Counted from the stretch's first letter, positions 19,002-28,428 are shown. The stretch: 64,000 bases of DNA from a candidate division WOR-3 bacterium (GCA_024653355.1 JANLFQ010000003.1:62001-126000); one strand, 5' to 3'. The notes: generated from the letters alone by a model not told the origin. Made by a program: numbers and translations.

Positions 19002-19008
19002 GCGTTTA

Positions 19009-19551
19009 GTGTTTAAGAAGGTCCGCACCGCCTCGGGTTTTACCCTCATTGAACTTTTAGTCGTGATATCGGTCCTCGGTATCCTGATGGCTTTCTTTTT
19101 CCCGACGATGATTTCCCGGATTACAAACAACACCCGCCGTACCGCGACCATTCAGGAGATGAACGCGCTGCGCGAAGCGATTGTCGGCAATCCCGATGTG
19201 CGAGTTGGCGGGGAGATTGTTGGTACCGGTTTTAAGCAGGATGTGGGGAGACTGCCGCGGCACCTGATTGAACTTGTTACCCGTAATCCGTTTGACGGTA
19301 TGTATGCGCAGGTAATGTACCTTGGCAAGGAAACACTTCCGGGCTGGGACCCGTATATTCAGAAAGGGTGGAATGGTCCTTATATTCGCGAAGACGGTCA
19401 GATGGGTTATCTTTATGATGCCTGGGGAACCCCTTATCAATACTGGGTAGAAAACAACGAGACGCTTGGTTTAAAAAGCGCCGGTCCGGATGGTCTTTTT
19501 TATGGTCAGCCCGGAGCGGTCAAGGATGACGATATTAAGATGAGGTTTTAA
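19009..19551 (+). CDS. Prepilin/pseudopilin 3
   Basis: From the GTG at 19009 the protein starts (M)FKKVRTASG and continues FTLIELLVVISVLGILMAF. That gives a normal ten-residue basic leader cut after Gly. The longest frame (from 18958) would give a 27-residue leader and contains the promoter, so I prefer the GTG start. The body has NALREAIVGNPDV, GRLPRHLIELVTRNPFDG and YDAWGTPYQYWV, a GspG-like pattern. It overlaps prepilin 4 (TAATG). Confidence 0.75.
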   Translation: MFKKVRTASGFTLIELLVVISVLGILMAFFFPTMISRITNNTRRTATIQEMNALREAIVGNPDVRVGGEIVGTGFKQDVGRLPRHLIELVTRNPFDGMYAQVMYLGKETLPGWDPYIQKGWNGPYIREDGQMGYLYDAWGTPYQYWVENNETLGLKSAGPDGLFYGQPGAVKDDDIKMRF

Positions 19552-20354
19552 TGAAGAGATTGGATAAGGGCGTAACTCTCGTGGAACTTCTGGTGGTCTT
19601 GATGATTCTCAGTTTAATCTTAACGGCCGCGATTAAAACCTGGGATGTAACACTGGAAAGAGGCCGATTTGAGCAGACCCGTCAGAAACTTGACCGGCTG
19701 GCAAAAGCGATTACCGGAGACCCGGACTATGTAATTGGTGGCGTGCGCGCCGATTTCGGGTTTATTGGTGATATGGGCTGTCTACCCCGAACTCTTGCCG
19801 ACCTTGCCAATCAACCGAACTGGGTTACACCCCCGGAGAGCAGCCGTTGGCGCGGACCTTATGTCAAGGCACCATTTGCCGAGTCGCCCGAGGCTTATCG
19901 AATTGACGGCTGGGGCGATTCGATTGTTTTCAACCAGGATAGTTTGTTCCTCCGCAGTTACGGTGGTGGTGGGCTTGTAACTCCAGCCCGCTGGCTCACC
20001 CGTTCTTTGGGTTACACCCGCAATGACCTTTTGTCCAATACGGTTGATGGCTGGGTGGTTGACCAAAGAGGAGAACCACCGCCCGATAGCGTGGCGCCAA
20101 GGGTAATTGTGCAACTGGAATATCCCAGAGATGGACGGACTTTCCGGGATACAACTTCAATCAGGCCGGGAACAAACGGTGCGTTTGATTTCATCGGCAT
20201 TCCGCAGGGTGTGCATACATTGCGCGCGATGTTCTGGCATTACTATCCCCCACCACCGCGTTGTGATACGGTCGTTAAGGTGCTAACGGTTTTACCGCGG
20301 GTAGGGGCAAGAGGGATTGAGGTAAGAATGAATGTAGACTGGAGTAATCCGTGA
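19551..20354 (+). CDS. Prepilin/pseudopilin 4 with C-terminal beta domain
   Basis: A 267-residue protein. The leader MKRLDKG precedes VTLVELLVVLMILSLILTA; Val replaces the usual Phe at +1 but Glu5 is kept. The GspG-like body (LAKAITGDPDYVIGGVRADFGFIGDMGCLPRTL) is followed by a beta-rich tail (about 180-267) resembling carboxypeptidase-regulatory domains (GRTFRDTTSIRPGTNGAFDFIGIPQGVHTLRA). It is translationally coupled to prepilin 3. Confidence 0.8.
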   Translation: MKRLDKGVTLVELLVVLMILSLILTAAIKTWDVTLERGRFEQTRQKLDRLAKAITGDPDYVIGGVRADFGFIGDMGCLPRTLADLANQPNWVTPPESSRWRGPYVKAPFAESPEAYRIDGWGDSIVFNQDSLFLRSYGGGGLVTPARWLTRSLGYTRNDLLSNTVDGWVVDQRGEPPPDSVAPRVIVQLEYPRDGRTFRDTTSIRPGTNGAFDFIGIPQGVHTLRAMFWHYYPPPPRCDTVVKVLTVLPRVGARGIEVRMNVDWSNP

Positions 20355-20361
20355 GGTGTTT

Positions 20362-21501
20362 ATGAAAAAGCAGCACGGTTTTACTTTAATGGAACTGCTG
20401 GTGGTTTTGTTGATCATCGGCGTTTTAAGCACCGTTGCGGTCCGGACAATTGATGCGACAAGGGACCGTTCCCTTTTTGACCAGACAGCAAAGGAGATGA
20501 GGGAGCTGGTTTATGCGATGGTTGGCAACCCGGATATAATGGCTAATGGTCGGAGGGTAGATTTTGGATTTTACGGCGACATGATGCGCTTGCCGAACGA
20601 TTTGAAGGAACTGGTCGAGAACACGACCGGTTCGCCTTATTGGCGTGGTCCCTATCTCCGCCGGGAGTTCTTGCAGGATACGATGGGTTATCGATTGGAT
20701 GCTTGGGGAAACCCCTATACTTATGACCGGAGTACCGGTACGATTGCCACACTGGGAAATGGCAAGTATCCGATGACGATGCGCGTTGCTGAGGCGATAT
20801 CCCATTTGACTGACAACTGGGTGATGGGAAATGTTTCGGATGCCGAGAATGTTCCTCCTGGTGATAAGGCGGTAACGATTGGAATTAAGTTGTATCTCCC
20901 CAACGGCTCGTTTTATTTTACTCGACCCGACCCCGGTGGTTTTTACCAGTTTACTCCCCAGACGCACGGACCGGTGCCGATTGGCGTTCATAAAATAGTT
21001 GCCAACCGCCCCGGAGGAGATTCTATTGTGCGCTGGGTCACAGTGACGCCGCGCAGTAAAGTGATGGTGGACTTTCGGTTTACCGGTTCATTCCGCAACT
21101 ACCTGGAGATGATTGGTGAGCCGCTGCTTTTCGGTGACAGTTCTGGTTTTACCATTAAGGTTGTCAACAGCGGGTCAACTGTTGACACGGTTAAATCGAT
21201 AAAGTTACTTATTGCGCCGGATAGCGCCTATCTGGGTTTTTTGCGGATTTACAGCGTCACCCAGGGCGGAACGCCCCAAGAACAACAGTTTTCCCCCCGT
21301 AAGGGACAGGGGGACAGTTTAATTGTGTATCCTCCGTTTTCCATCCAGCCCGGCAAAGCGGAGGAGGTTCAGTTCAGTTTTTACGGGTTCTGCAAGACCC
21401 CGAGTATTGCGGATTCGACGAAGGCAAACATCTACAATAAACTTTTTCGATTGAGGTTTAATGATGGTTCGGAGTTTGCCGTCACACCGGTGCGTCCGTG
21501 A
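20362..21501 (+). CDS. Large prepilin/pseudopilin 5
   Basis: A 379-residue protein with leader MKKQHG and FTLMELLVVLLIIGVLSTVA. The N-terminal half is a paralogue of prepilin 4 (VYAMVGNPDIMANGRRVDFGFYGDMMRLPNDL). The C-terminal half has two beta domains, a carboxypeptidase-regulatory-like one near residues 175-235 and an Ig-like one near 240-379. The ATG at 20362 follows GAGGTG. A large minor pilin at the tip, or an adhesin, is an inference from size. Confidence 0.8.
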   Translation: MKKQHGFTLMELLVVLLIIGVLSTVAVRTIDATRDRSLFDQTAKEMRELVYAMVGNPDIMANGRRVDFGFYGDMMRLPNDLKELVENTTGSPYWRGPYLRREFLQDTMGYRLDAWGNPYTYDRSTGTIATLGNGKYPMTMRVAEAISHLTDNWVMGNVSDAENVPPGDKAVTIGIKLYLPNGSFYFTRPDPGGFYQFTPQTHGPVPIGVHKIVANRPGGDSIVRWVTVTPRSKVMVDFRFTGSFRNYLEMIGEPLLFGDSSGFTIKVVNSGSTVDTVKSIKLLIAPDSAYLGFLRIYSVTQGGTPQEQQFSPRKGQGDSLIVYPPFSIQPGKAEEVQFSFYGFCKTPSIADSTKANIYNKLFRLRFNDGSEFAVTPVRP

Positions 21502-21522
21502 CGGCGGAAATAAGGAGGTACA

Positions 21523-23127
21523 TTGGCAACTAAGGTCTTTGGCGGGGGTGGCAAAGGCACCCTCTGTATTGATATCGGTTCCAATTCGGTAAAGTTTGTA
21601 AAGGTAGAAGGTGGCCGGGTTGTTGACTATGGTCTGAAGGAGATCGGTGAGGCGTTTGATGTTCCCTCAATTCTCCGTGAGTTGATCAAGGATTACAAGC
21701 CGCGCGAGGTGTACACATTTGTCTCCGGTCCATCGGTCAGCGTGCGTCAGGCGCCGTTCCCCAAGATGAATCGCCGGGAATTGAAAGAGGCGATTCTTTT
21801 ACGATTGGATAAATACTCGCCCTTTACCCTTGACGAGGCGATATTCGACTTTAAGACCCTCGGACCGGTGCGCGAGGCGGGGACGATAAAAGACAACGTT
21901 ATGGTTATTGCGGCCCGCAAGGACATTGTCTCCGACCACATCTCGACCCTGCGCAAGGCGGGCCTTGAACCCACGACGATCAGCGTTGTGCCGTTTGCTT
22001 TGCAGGCGGCGGTTAAGAAGTTCGGCCGGGTCAGACCGGATGAAACGGTTTGTTTGCTTGATATCGGTGCCGAGTTTACCGATATGATATTTATGAAGGG
22101 AGAACGGCTTGATTTGGCGAGGACGGTGACGACCGCGGGCAATGCGATTACCGAAGCAATGACGGTGGCGATTACAACCGAGGAAGGGCAACTGGCACTG
22201 GACGCCTACGATGCTGAGGAGTTAAAACGCAAGTACGGAATCCCGCCGGAAGATAGTCAGGAACGGCTTCCTTCGGGCATTATGGTGAAGCGATTGTTGA
22301 CCCTGCAGCGGCCCGCGCTGGAGAGATTTGTTGCCGAGATCAACCGGTCAATTGACTATTATCGCCGGGAGTTTGGCGAACAGAAGATCGACCGTCTGCT
22401 CATCTGCGGTGGTTCGGCAGCGATGAAGGGGCTGCGGGAGTATCTACAGACCAGTTTGGGAATTCCAACGGAGATTTTTGACCCGTTCCGGGACTTTGGC
22501 CTTTATCGCAAAGCGACCGGTCCGGAAGAGGAAATCGGCTATCGTTTGGTTGCGGCGCTGGGGTTGTACTATGACCATTCCGCGGTGGACCTTTTGCCGG
22601 TTGAAATGAAGTCCGGTCGATTCATCGCACGCGATGTACGAATGATGACCCTGGGTGGAATAGTGTGGGTAGGCATTTTAATCCTTGGTTACATTCTGGT
22701 TGCGGGCTGGACCGGCATTTCCAGTGGCCAGGTTTCCAAGTTGCGCAACGAGATTAAAGCAACTGAGGAGCAAAACCGGGGCTATTTTGCGCTTGAGAAG
22801 GAGATTGCTGACCTTGAGGCGCGGGAGCGAGCGCTGAAGAGTGTTGTCGGCGAAGTTTTGCCGACGGTCCCGGTGCTGGGTGCCCTTTCGACGATTGTCC
22901 CGACGAATATTCAGTTGAGCAGTTTTACATTGAGCAACCGTTCCAATGTGAAAATCACCGGTGTGGTTAGCGGTGAACCGCACCTGCTTGATGTCGACCT
23001 CGCCCAGTTCTTGATTGACCTCGAACGCAGCCAGGTGTTTAAACAGGTACAGCTGGTTTCTAAGAACCGTAGTACCCTGCAGGGGGAAGCGGTTTTAGAG
23101 TTTGAAATCCAATGTGTCACGGAGTAA
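21523..23127 (+). CDS. PilM-PilN fusion, type IV pilus alignment subcomplex
   Basis: A 534-residue protein from a TTG start behind AAGGAGG. Residues 1-350 are PilM-like and actin-fold, with LCIDIGSNSVKFVKVEGG, CLLDIGAEFTDMIFMKGE and LLICGGSAAMKGLREYL. A membrane helix (about 378-398), a coiled coil (about 405-445) and a PilN-type domain follow. In most bacteria PilM and PilN are separate proteins, and PilM binds the cytoplasmic N-terminus of PilN. Here they are joined. The peptide starts a run of pil genes. Confidence 0.85.
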   Translation: MATKVFGGGGKGTLCIDIGSNSVKFVKVEGGRVVDYGLKEIGEAFDVPSILRELIKDYKPREVYTFVSGPSVSVRQAPFPKMNRRELKEAILLRLDKYSPFTLDEAIFDFKTLGPVREAGTIKDNVMVIAARKDIVSDHISTLRKAGLEPTTISVVPFALQAAVKKFGRVRPDETVCLLDIGAEFTDMIFMKGERLDLARTVTTAGNAITEAMTVAITTEEGQLALDAYDAEELKRKYGIPPEDSQERLPSGIMVKRLLTLQRPALERFVAEINRSIDYYRREFGEQKIDRLLICGGSAAMKGLREYLQTSLGIPTEIFDPFRDFGLYRKATGPEEEIGYRLVAALGLYYDHSAVDLLPVEMKSGRFIARDVRMMTLGGIVWVGILILGYILVAGWTGISSGQVSKLRNEIKATEEQNRGYFALEKEIADLEARERALKSVVGEVLPTVPVLGALSTIVPTNIQLSSFTLSNRSNVKITGVVSGEPHLLDVDLAQFLIDLERSQVFKQVQLVSKNRSTLQGEAVLEFEIQCVTE

Positions 23128-23130
23128 AAT

Positions 23131-23706
23131 ATGGGGATACTTGAAAGAAGGGTAGTTATCATTGGACTGGCAGTATATGTTGTTTTAGGTGTCGCAGCCT
23201 GGTTTTTGCTTTATCAACCGCGGATAAACGCCCGGAACAAGGCGGCGAAGGAAATCGCCGAACTGCGCAAGGAGTTGGACGATACCAAAGCCCGAATTGC
23301 CCAGATGCCGCGTTTGCGGCAGAAGAAGGCGCAACTGGAGCAGGAGATAGGTGATATCTGGGCACGCGTTGTACCTCGTTCCGAGATGTTAGGGCTTTTC
23401 CGGCGAATTTCCCAGGAGGCAGAACAGGAGCGGGTGCACTTCTTAGAGATTGTGCCGCCGGGACTGGATACACTTCTCCAGGAAGAGGGACCGAGCGCGC
23501 AGGTGAGGCCGGTGCCTTTTCTTGTGACGGTTCAGGGGCGTTATCTTGATATCGGCCGCTACATCCAGAACCTGAACGGTTATCAGTACTTTGTGCGCGT
23601 GCCCGATGTTGACATCAATGCCCGGGATGACATAAGACCGGAGATTGAGGCGAAACTGCTGGTGAACATCTACGTGTCCAGTCTCGCGGGTGGGGGTAAT
23701 TTGTGA
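23131..23706 (+). CDS. pilO: PilO-like inner-membrane protein
   Basis: A 191-residue protein with one membrane helix (residues 7-27), a coiled coil (about 35-75: KEIAELRKELDDTKARIAQM) and a ferredoxin-like domain ending with PVPFLVTVQGRYLDIGRYIQNL. This is the standard PilO layout; PilO pairs with PilN in the periplasm. It starts three bases after pilMN and overlaps the next gene (GTGA). Confidence 0.8.
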   Translation: MGILERRVVIIGLAVYVVLGVAAWFLLYQPRINARNKAAKEIAELRKELDDTKARIAQMPRLRQKKAQLEQEIGDIWARVVPRSEMLGLFRRISQEAEQERVHFLEIVPPGLDTLLQEEGPSAQVRPVPFLVTVQGRYLDIGRYIQNLNGYQYFVRVPDVDINARDDIRPEIEAKLLVNIYVSSLAGGGNL

Positions 23707-24281
23707 GAAGGGTTGGTATCCTGATTGTTCTGGCCGCGGTTGTTGTGGTTGGCGGGTTTTTGCTTTTGCGTAAGCCCCAGAAGTCAACAGGGAAAAGGAC
23801 GAAGAGCAAAACGGCGCAAAGTGATTCAACACAGGTTGCCGGTCAGCAAAGTGGTACGGCGGCTGTCCGCGGCGCGAAGGGAAAGACGGTTGGACGGTTG
23901 AAAGCGAAAACAAAAGAGGAGCGACTGGCAGAAAAAAAGCGGTTGCGGGAAGAAGAGAAGAAGAAGCGCCGGGAGTTGAAACGGCAAGAGCGGGAGCGGC
24001 GCCGGATGCTTAAATATGCGCGCTCAAAGCGGGGAAGCAGAAAGGCGAGCCGTAAGGGTTCCTACTATGTTGTCAAAGCGATTGTTTCGCTGGGCAGTGA
24101 AAGTTACGCTTTGATTGATAGCCGAAGGGTAAAAGTGGGCGATGTCGTGATGGGGCGCCGAATTGTTGATATTCAACCCGACAGAATTGAGATTGAGGCT
24201 TTTGGACGAAGGAGTGTAGTCCGGGTGGGTGAGAGCATCTTACCCACTTCCTATATTATAGAGAGGAAGCGAAGGATTTAA
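23703..24281 (+). CDS. PilP-like protein 1 with a basic linker
   Basis: A 192-residue protein from a GTG overlapping the pilO stop. One N-terminal membrane helix (4-22) leads into an extremely Lys/Arg/Glu-rich stretch (about residues 60-115). A small beta domain follows (VVKAIVSLGSESYALIDSRR, then VKVGDVVMGRRIVDI). That C-terminal domain resembles PilP/GspC-like homology-region domains, which bind the secretin. The link to PilP is from position and fold pattern only. Confidence 0.6.
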   Translation: MRRVGILIVLAAVVVVGGFLLLRKPQKSTGKRTKSKTAQSDSTQVAGQQSGTAAVRGAKGKTVGRLKAKTKEERLAEKKRLREEEKKKRRELKRQERERRRMLKYARSKRGSRKASRKGSYYVVKAIVSLGSESYALIDSRRVKVGDVVMGRRIVDIQPDRIEIEAFGRRSVVRVGESILPTSYIIERKRRI

Positions 24282-24297
24282 ACAGGAAAGGAGCAAC

Positions 24298-24780
24298 TTG
24301 AGCGAGAAATTTTTAGCAATTTTAGCTATCGCGGTTGTTGCCCTGGGTGGTTATACCCTGTTTTTCCGAACAAATGGTGCTGGTCCGAAGATTGCTGACG
24401 GGACGGCATACACCGAAATTTCCCATATGGCGCCGGCCGAAGTGTCGCGTTCGATGCAATCTAAAGAAAAGGTCCAAGCACCGTCATCTGCCGGGGTAAC
24501 ATCAGCCCAGGGCGCAGCGCTGGAAACTGCTACCAGTTATGAAGAAAATGTGGTATGGGGAAGTGACCCATTCGTGCGCGACTGGGTTTTGAGTACTGAG
24601 ATTGCCAATCTGAACCTTCAGGCGATTACGGTTACCCCTCACGGTGCGAGCGCCTTAATCAATGACCAGATTGTCCAAGTCGGAGATGAAATCAATCGCA
24701 AAAAAGTGGTTGATATCAAAGAGGACCAGGTAACCCTGGAGCAGGGTGGTCGAACATTTACTTTGACACTGGGGGAGTAA
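24298..24780 (+). CDS. PilP-like protein 2
   Basis: A 160-residue protein from a TTG start after AAAGGAGC. It has one N-terminal helix (residues 5-22), a flexible linker and a C-terminal domain (ALINDQIVQVGDEINRKKVVDIKEDQVTLEQGG) clearly paralogous to the end of PilP-like protein 1. It probably connects the inner-membrane PilMNO platform to the secretin encoded three bases downstream. Confidence 0.65.
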   Translation: MSEKFLAILAIAVVALGGYTLFFRTNGAGPKIADGTAYTEISHMAPAEVSRSMQSKEKVQAPSSAGVTSAQGAALETATSYEENVVWGSDPFVRDWVLSTEIANLNLQAITVTPHGASALINDQIVQVGDEINRKKVVDIKEDQVTLEQGGRTFTLTLGE

Positions 24781-24783
24781 CTT

Positions 24784-26385
24784 ATGAAAAATAAAACAAC
24801 AGTTTTGGTTGTCATGTTCCTTGCCCTTATGGGTCTGTTAGCAGCCCAGGAGCAAATTGTCGTAAAGGATGTCGCGGTTGAAAAGTTGCTCGATGGTGTT
24901 CGGGTAACGATTGCCTGTAGCCAGACACCCAACATCAGTTCCTATGTTTCTTATCAACCGCCGGCGCTGGTTGTCGATGTGATGGATGCGACTTCGAAGG
25001 TGGCGCAAGAGCGTATCACTTCCCGTTTCTACCCGGTGAGTGCGGTTACGGTTAAACCGAGCGATGCGACCAGCGGTGTTCGGGTAACTGTGTTTCTGCG
25101 CGATGTCGTGCGGCACCGGATTTACAACGAAGGCGGCGTGGTAACGATTGATTTTGGAACAACACCTTTGATGCCCGCACCCGAAATCAAGAGTCAGGAC
25201 CCGTTTGAGGGCAAGCCACCGCTAACGCTACTGGTTCAGGATGCTGACATTGCCAGCGTTTTGCGGATGATTGCCCGGCAGTTTGACCTCAACCTGCTGA
25301 TCAGTCAGGATGTAAAGTCGATGGTGAGTGTCCGGTTGAATGAGGTGCCGCTGCGCGTTGGTGTGGAGGCGCTTTTGAAGGCGGCGGGCTGTAATATGGT
25401 GGAAGATAAGAGCGGGGTGATAATTGTAAAGCCGCTGAAGAAGCAGATGTATGGCGAGATGCAAACGCGGGTTTTTCGCCTTGACTACCTTGAAGCCAAG
25501 GATGCCAAGGAGGCGATTGCCAAGGCACTTTCGGAAAATGGAACGGCCGAGATTGGTTTCAGCCGGGTCGGTACCAAGGCGGCAGGCGGTGAGGAGCGAA
25601 GCGGGATACTGGTGGTAACCGATGTGCCTGAGGCGCTTGATAACATCGCACGCATAATTTCCGAACTGGACCGGCCGATGCCCCAGATTGCGATTGAGGC
25701 AAAGTTCATTGAGACCACCTATTCAAGTGAAGACCGCTACGGCATTGACTGGACCCCAATCGCAACATTTTCTACCGAGATGCCCAAAATTAACGATGAG
25801 GTTGCAATTCCGGTGATTGTGAAAGAGATGCTTTTTGGCAAGATATCGTTTTCTCAGTTCAGTGCCTCACTGGAGCTGCTGATGTCGCGGGGTAAATCAC
25901 GGGTTCTTGCCAATCCCAGGACGGTGACGCTGGACAATCAAACGGCGTCGATAAGTATGGGGCTGGATGTGCCAGTACGAGAAGTCCACAAAGACCCGAA
26001 CACGGGAGAGATTACTTACACCTGGCGGACGCGGTCAATTCCGATCAAGATGGATGTTACCCCCCATGTTACTTCCGATGGGATGATTACGATGCGGGTG
26101 AAACCCAGCGTTGAGGCAATTACCGGTTGGGTTGGCTCGGCCGACGACCGCCAGCCGATTGTTGCCAAGCGGGAAGCCGAGACCCAGGTGAAAGTTGCTG
26201 AGGATGAGGTGGTGGTGATTGGCGGTTTGGTCAAGGACGAGGAGACGAAAAATGTTGGCAAGATTCCGCTCCTCGGTGACATTCCGATTATCGGGCATTT
26301 GTTTAAGAAGACATCGGTTCAGCGGAACAAGAGCGATTTGATGATTTTTATCATCCCCCACATACTGATGCCCGAAAACGGATAG
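24784..26385 (+). CDS. pilQ: Secretin PilQ
   Basis: A 533-residue protein with a signal peptide (residues 1-21), an AMIN domain (about 25-115), a secretin/TonB short N-terminal domain (PLTLLVQDADIASVLRMIARQFDLNLLI), an N1-type ring domain (RVFRLDYLEAKDAKEAIAKAL) and the secretin core. The core ends with VVVIGGLVKDEETKNVGKIP and LLGDIPIIGHLFKK. It forms the outer-membrane channel through which the pilus or secreted substrate passes. Confidence 0.92.
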   Translation: MKNKTTVLVVMFLALMGLLAAQEQIVVKDVAVEKLLDGVRVTIACSQTPNISSYVSYQPPALVVDVMDATSKVAQERITSRFYPVSAVTVKPSDATSGVRVTVFLRDVVRHRIYNEGGVVTIDFGTTPLMPAPEIKSQDPFEGKPPLTLLVQDADIASVLRMIARQFDLNLLISQDVKSMVSVRLNEVPLRVGVEALLKAAGCNMVEDKSGVIIVKPLKKQMYGEMQTRVFRLDYLEAKDAKEAIAKALSENGTAEIGFSRVGTKAAGGEERSGILVVTDVPEALDNIARIISELDRPMPQIAIEAKFIETTYSSEDRYGIDWTPIATFSTEMPKINDEVAIPVIVKEMLFGKISFSQFSASLELLMSRGKSRVLANPRTVTLDNQTASISMGLDVPVREVHKDPNTGEITYTWRTRSIPIKMDVTPHVTSDGMITMRVKPSVEAITGWVGSADDRQPIVAKREAETQVKVAEDEVVVIGGLVKDEETKNVGKIPLLGDIPIIGHLFKKTSVQRNKSDLMIFIIPHILMPENG

Positions 26386-26430
26386 GTTAATGAATTAGGA
26401 AAAGCAGGCGGCATTGCCTTTTGCTGATGA

Positions 26431-27567
26431 ATGAATATCGACGAACTCCTGCGCTATGCAGCAAAATACGGTGCCTCTGACCTCCATATCACTGCGGGCA
26501 ATCCGCCGATAATCAGGGTTAACGGCAGACTAAAGAAAATTCCCGGACCAGCACTGACGGCAGAAGATGCCCAGTTGCTGGTCTACTCTATTCTCTCGGA
26601 TGAACAGCGGGCGGCGGTTGAAAGAAAACGGGAGCTGGACCTTTCTTACACCTGGGGCGAGGCTTCGCACCATTTACCGCCGGAGGCGGTAACCCTTGAT
26701 TATATCAGCCCGGAGCGGGTCCGGGCAAGGGTTAATGTATTTCTTGATTTAGGTGGGGTGGGGGCGGCATTTCGCATCATACCAGCAAAAATCCGGACGC
26801 TTGATGAGTTGCCGGCGCCCGCTTCGGTGGCGGAGCTGACGCGCAGCCATTCCGGACTGGTTCTGGTTACCGGTCCGACCGGTTGTGGGAAATCGACGAC
26901 GCTGGCAAGTATGATTGACCTGATCGACCAGGAACGGGCGGTACGGATAATCACGATTGAGGACCCGATTGAGTACATCTTTCAGCCCCGGAACTGCTTG
27001 ATAAGTCAGCGGGAGATTGGCACCCATTCCCGTTCATTTGCCGCCGCGCTGCGGGCGTGTCTGCGGGAAGACCCGGATGTGATTCTGGTGGGCGAGATGC
27101 GGGATTTGGAAACTATCAGTCTCGCTTTGACCGCAGCCGAGACCGGCCATCTGGTCCTTTCTACACTCCACACGAACAATGTTGCCCAGACTGTTGACCG
27201 GGTGATTGATGTCTTTCCTGCTGACCAGCAGGAGTATGTACGGCAGATTTTTGCCAATGTGATTCGCGGTATCATATCGCAGACCTTGTTGCCCCGGAAA
27301 GATGGTAGAGGAAGGGTGGCGGCGATGGAGGTTCTGGTTGCGACACCGGCGGTCAAAAACCTTATTCGGGAGGCAAAGACCCACCAGATACCGTCACTGG
27401 TCCAGACCGGCTCTCAGTACGGGATGCAGACAATGGACCAGTGTTTAGAGTCGCTGATGGCAGAGGGGCTTATCGCTCCGGAGGTTGCCTATGCTGTCGC
27501 CAGCGACAAGAAACTTTTCACTCCTCCAGCCAGTCCGGTTTCACCGCCCGGTCCGAAAGGGCAGTGA
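26431..27567 (+). CDS. pilT: Type IV pilus ATPase PilT
   Basis: A 378-residue retraction-type ATPase with GASDLHITAGNPPIIRVNGRL, Walker A GPTGCGKST, the Asp box IITIEDPIE, Walker B DPDVILVGEMRD and the His box HLVLSTLHTNN. Residues about 72-92 (GEASHHLPPEAVTLDYISPE) replace a shorter loop of usual PilT. The Pro-rich C-terminus overlaps the start of pilD. No assembly ATPase (PilB) or platform protein (PilC) is in this window, so they must be elsewhere. Confidence 0.92.
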   Translation: MNIDELLRYAAKYGASDLHITAGNPPIIRVNGRLKKIPGPALTAEDAQLLVYSILSDEQRAAVERKRELDLSYTWGEASHHLPPEAVTLDYISPERVRARVNVFLDLGGVGAAFRIIPAKIRTLDELPAPASVAELTRSHSGLVLVTGPTGCGKSTTLASMIDLIDQERAVRIITIEDPIEYIFQPRNCLISQREIGTHSRSFAAALRACLREDPDVILVGEMRDLETISLALTAAETGHLVLSTLHTNNVAQTVDRVIDVFPADQQEYVRQIFANVIRGIISQTLLPRKDGRGRVAAMEVLVATPAVKNLIREAKTHQIPSLVQTGSQYGMQTMDQCLESLMAEGLIAPEVAYAVASDKKLFTPPASPVSPPGPKGQ

Positions 27568-28364
27568 TTTACTTATTAACGCTAATTTTGGGTCTGGTTT
27601 TTGGTAGTTTTTTTAATGTTTGTATCTGGCGCATTCCGCGCGGTGAGTCAATAAATTATCCGCCTTCGCGCTGTCCGCGCTGCGGAAAACGCATCCGGTT
27701 TTACGACAACATCCCGGTAGTCAGCTTTTTAATTCTCCGGGGCCGGTGTCGGGATTGTGGTAAACCGATCGCAATTCGTTATCCACTTGTTGAACTTTTG
27801 AGCGGGCTCCTTTTCCTGTTAACCTATATCCGCTTTGGGCTCAATCCGGCAATTCTGCGCCCGCTAACTTTTATCGGGTTTCTCGTCATTCTTGCCGGTA
27901 TTGACATTGACCACAAGATACTGCCCTTCAGACTTTCGTTATCCGGCCTGATTCTGGGGATAATTTTTTCTTTCATCCCTCTGTTTCAGTTCAACATTGA
28001 AAAGGCTTTCTGGGGTGGTGTCATCGGCGCCGTGTTTGTGCTCTTTGCCTGGGCACTCTGGCGGTTTGTGCTGGCGAAGCCGTTTCGCCGTCTCGGGGTA
28101 AAAAGGGCAGAAGGGATGGGCTGGGGCGATTTGCCCTTTGCGGCGATGATTGGTGTTTATGTGGGACCAAAAGGTATGGTGGTGGCGCTGGCGGTGGCGG
28201 TGGTTAGCGGTGTGATAGCAGGGGTTTTGGGCCGCATCTGGGGCAAGACAAAGGCGGGTACTGAGGTGCCCTTTGGTCCATTTTTAGCCCTGGGCGGGCT
28301 GGTAGGGTTGTACTGGGGTGAGATGCTGTTTGACCTTTATCTGCGGGCGATAGGTTTAGCATAA
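27564..28364 (+). CDS. pilD: Prepilin peptidase PilD
   Basis: From the GTG at 27564 (overlapping the pilT stop as GTGA) the protein is 266 residues. It has the N-terminal zinc-type CPRCG...CRDCG motif and eight-helix topology. The two aspartate motifs are IDIDHKILP and GWGDLPFAAMIG, matching the DxD and GxGD active site of aspartic prepilin peptidases. It cleaves and N-methylates the prepilins encoded upstream. A longer frame from 27441 lies inside pilT and is rejected. Confidence 0.93.
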   Translation: MIYLLTLILGLVFGSFFNVCIWRIPRGESINYPPSRCPRCGKRIRFYDNIPVVSFLILRGRCRDCGKPIAIRYPLVELLSGLLFLLTYIRFGLNPAILRPLTFIGFLVILAGIDIDHKILPFRLSLSGLILGIIFSFIPLFQFNIEKAFWGGVIGAVFVLFAWALWRFVLAKPFRRLGVKRAEGMGWGDLPFAAMIGVYVGPKGMVVALAVAVVSGVIAGVLGRIWGKTKAGTEVPFGPFLALGGLVGLYWGEMLFDLYLRAIGLA

Positions 28365-28379
28365 ATGGTAGATTAATAA

Positions 28380-28409
28380 AGCCGGGGAGGCGATTTTACC
28401 TCCCCGGCT
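28380..28409. terminator. Bidirectional terminator between pilD and the OmpA-like gene
   Basis: An 11-bp perfect stem, AGCCGGGGAGG/CCTCCCCGGCT, with an 8-base loop. T-rich sequence follows on both sides. Confidence 0.85.
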
Positions 28410-28428
28410 GTTTTATCTCAGAGCCGAT

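Noticed and set aside
27441-27563. 41-residue N-terminal extension of PilD
   Set aside because: It lies inside pilT in another frame and has no homologous character; the GTG overlapping the pilT stop gives a normal prepilin peptidase start.
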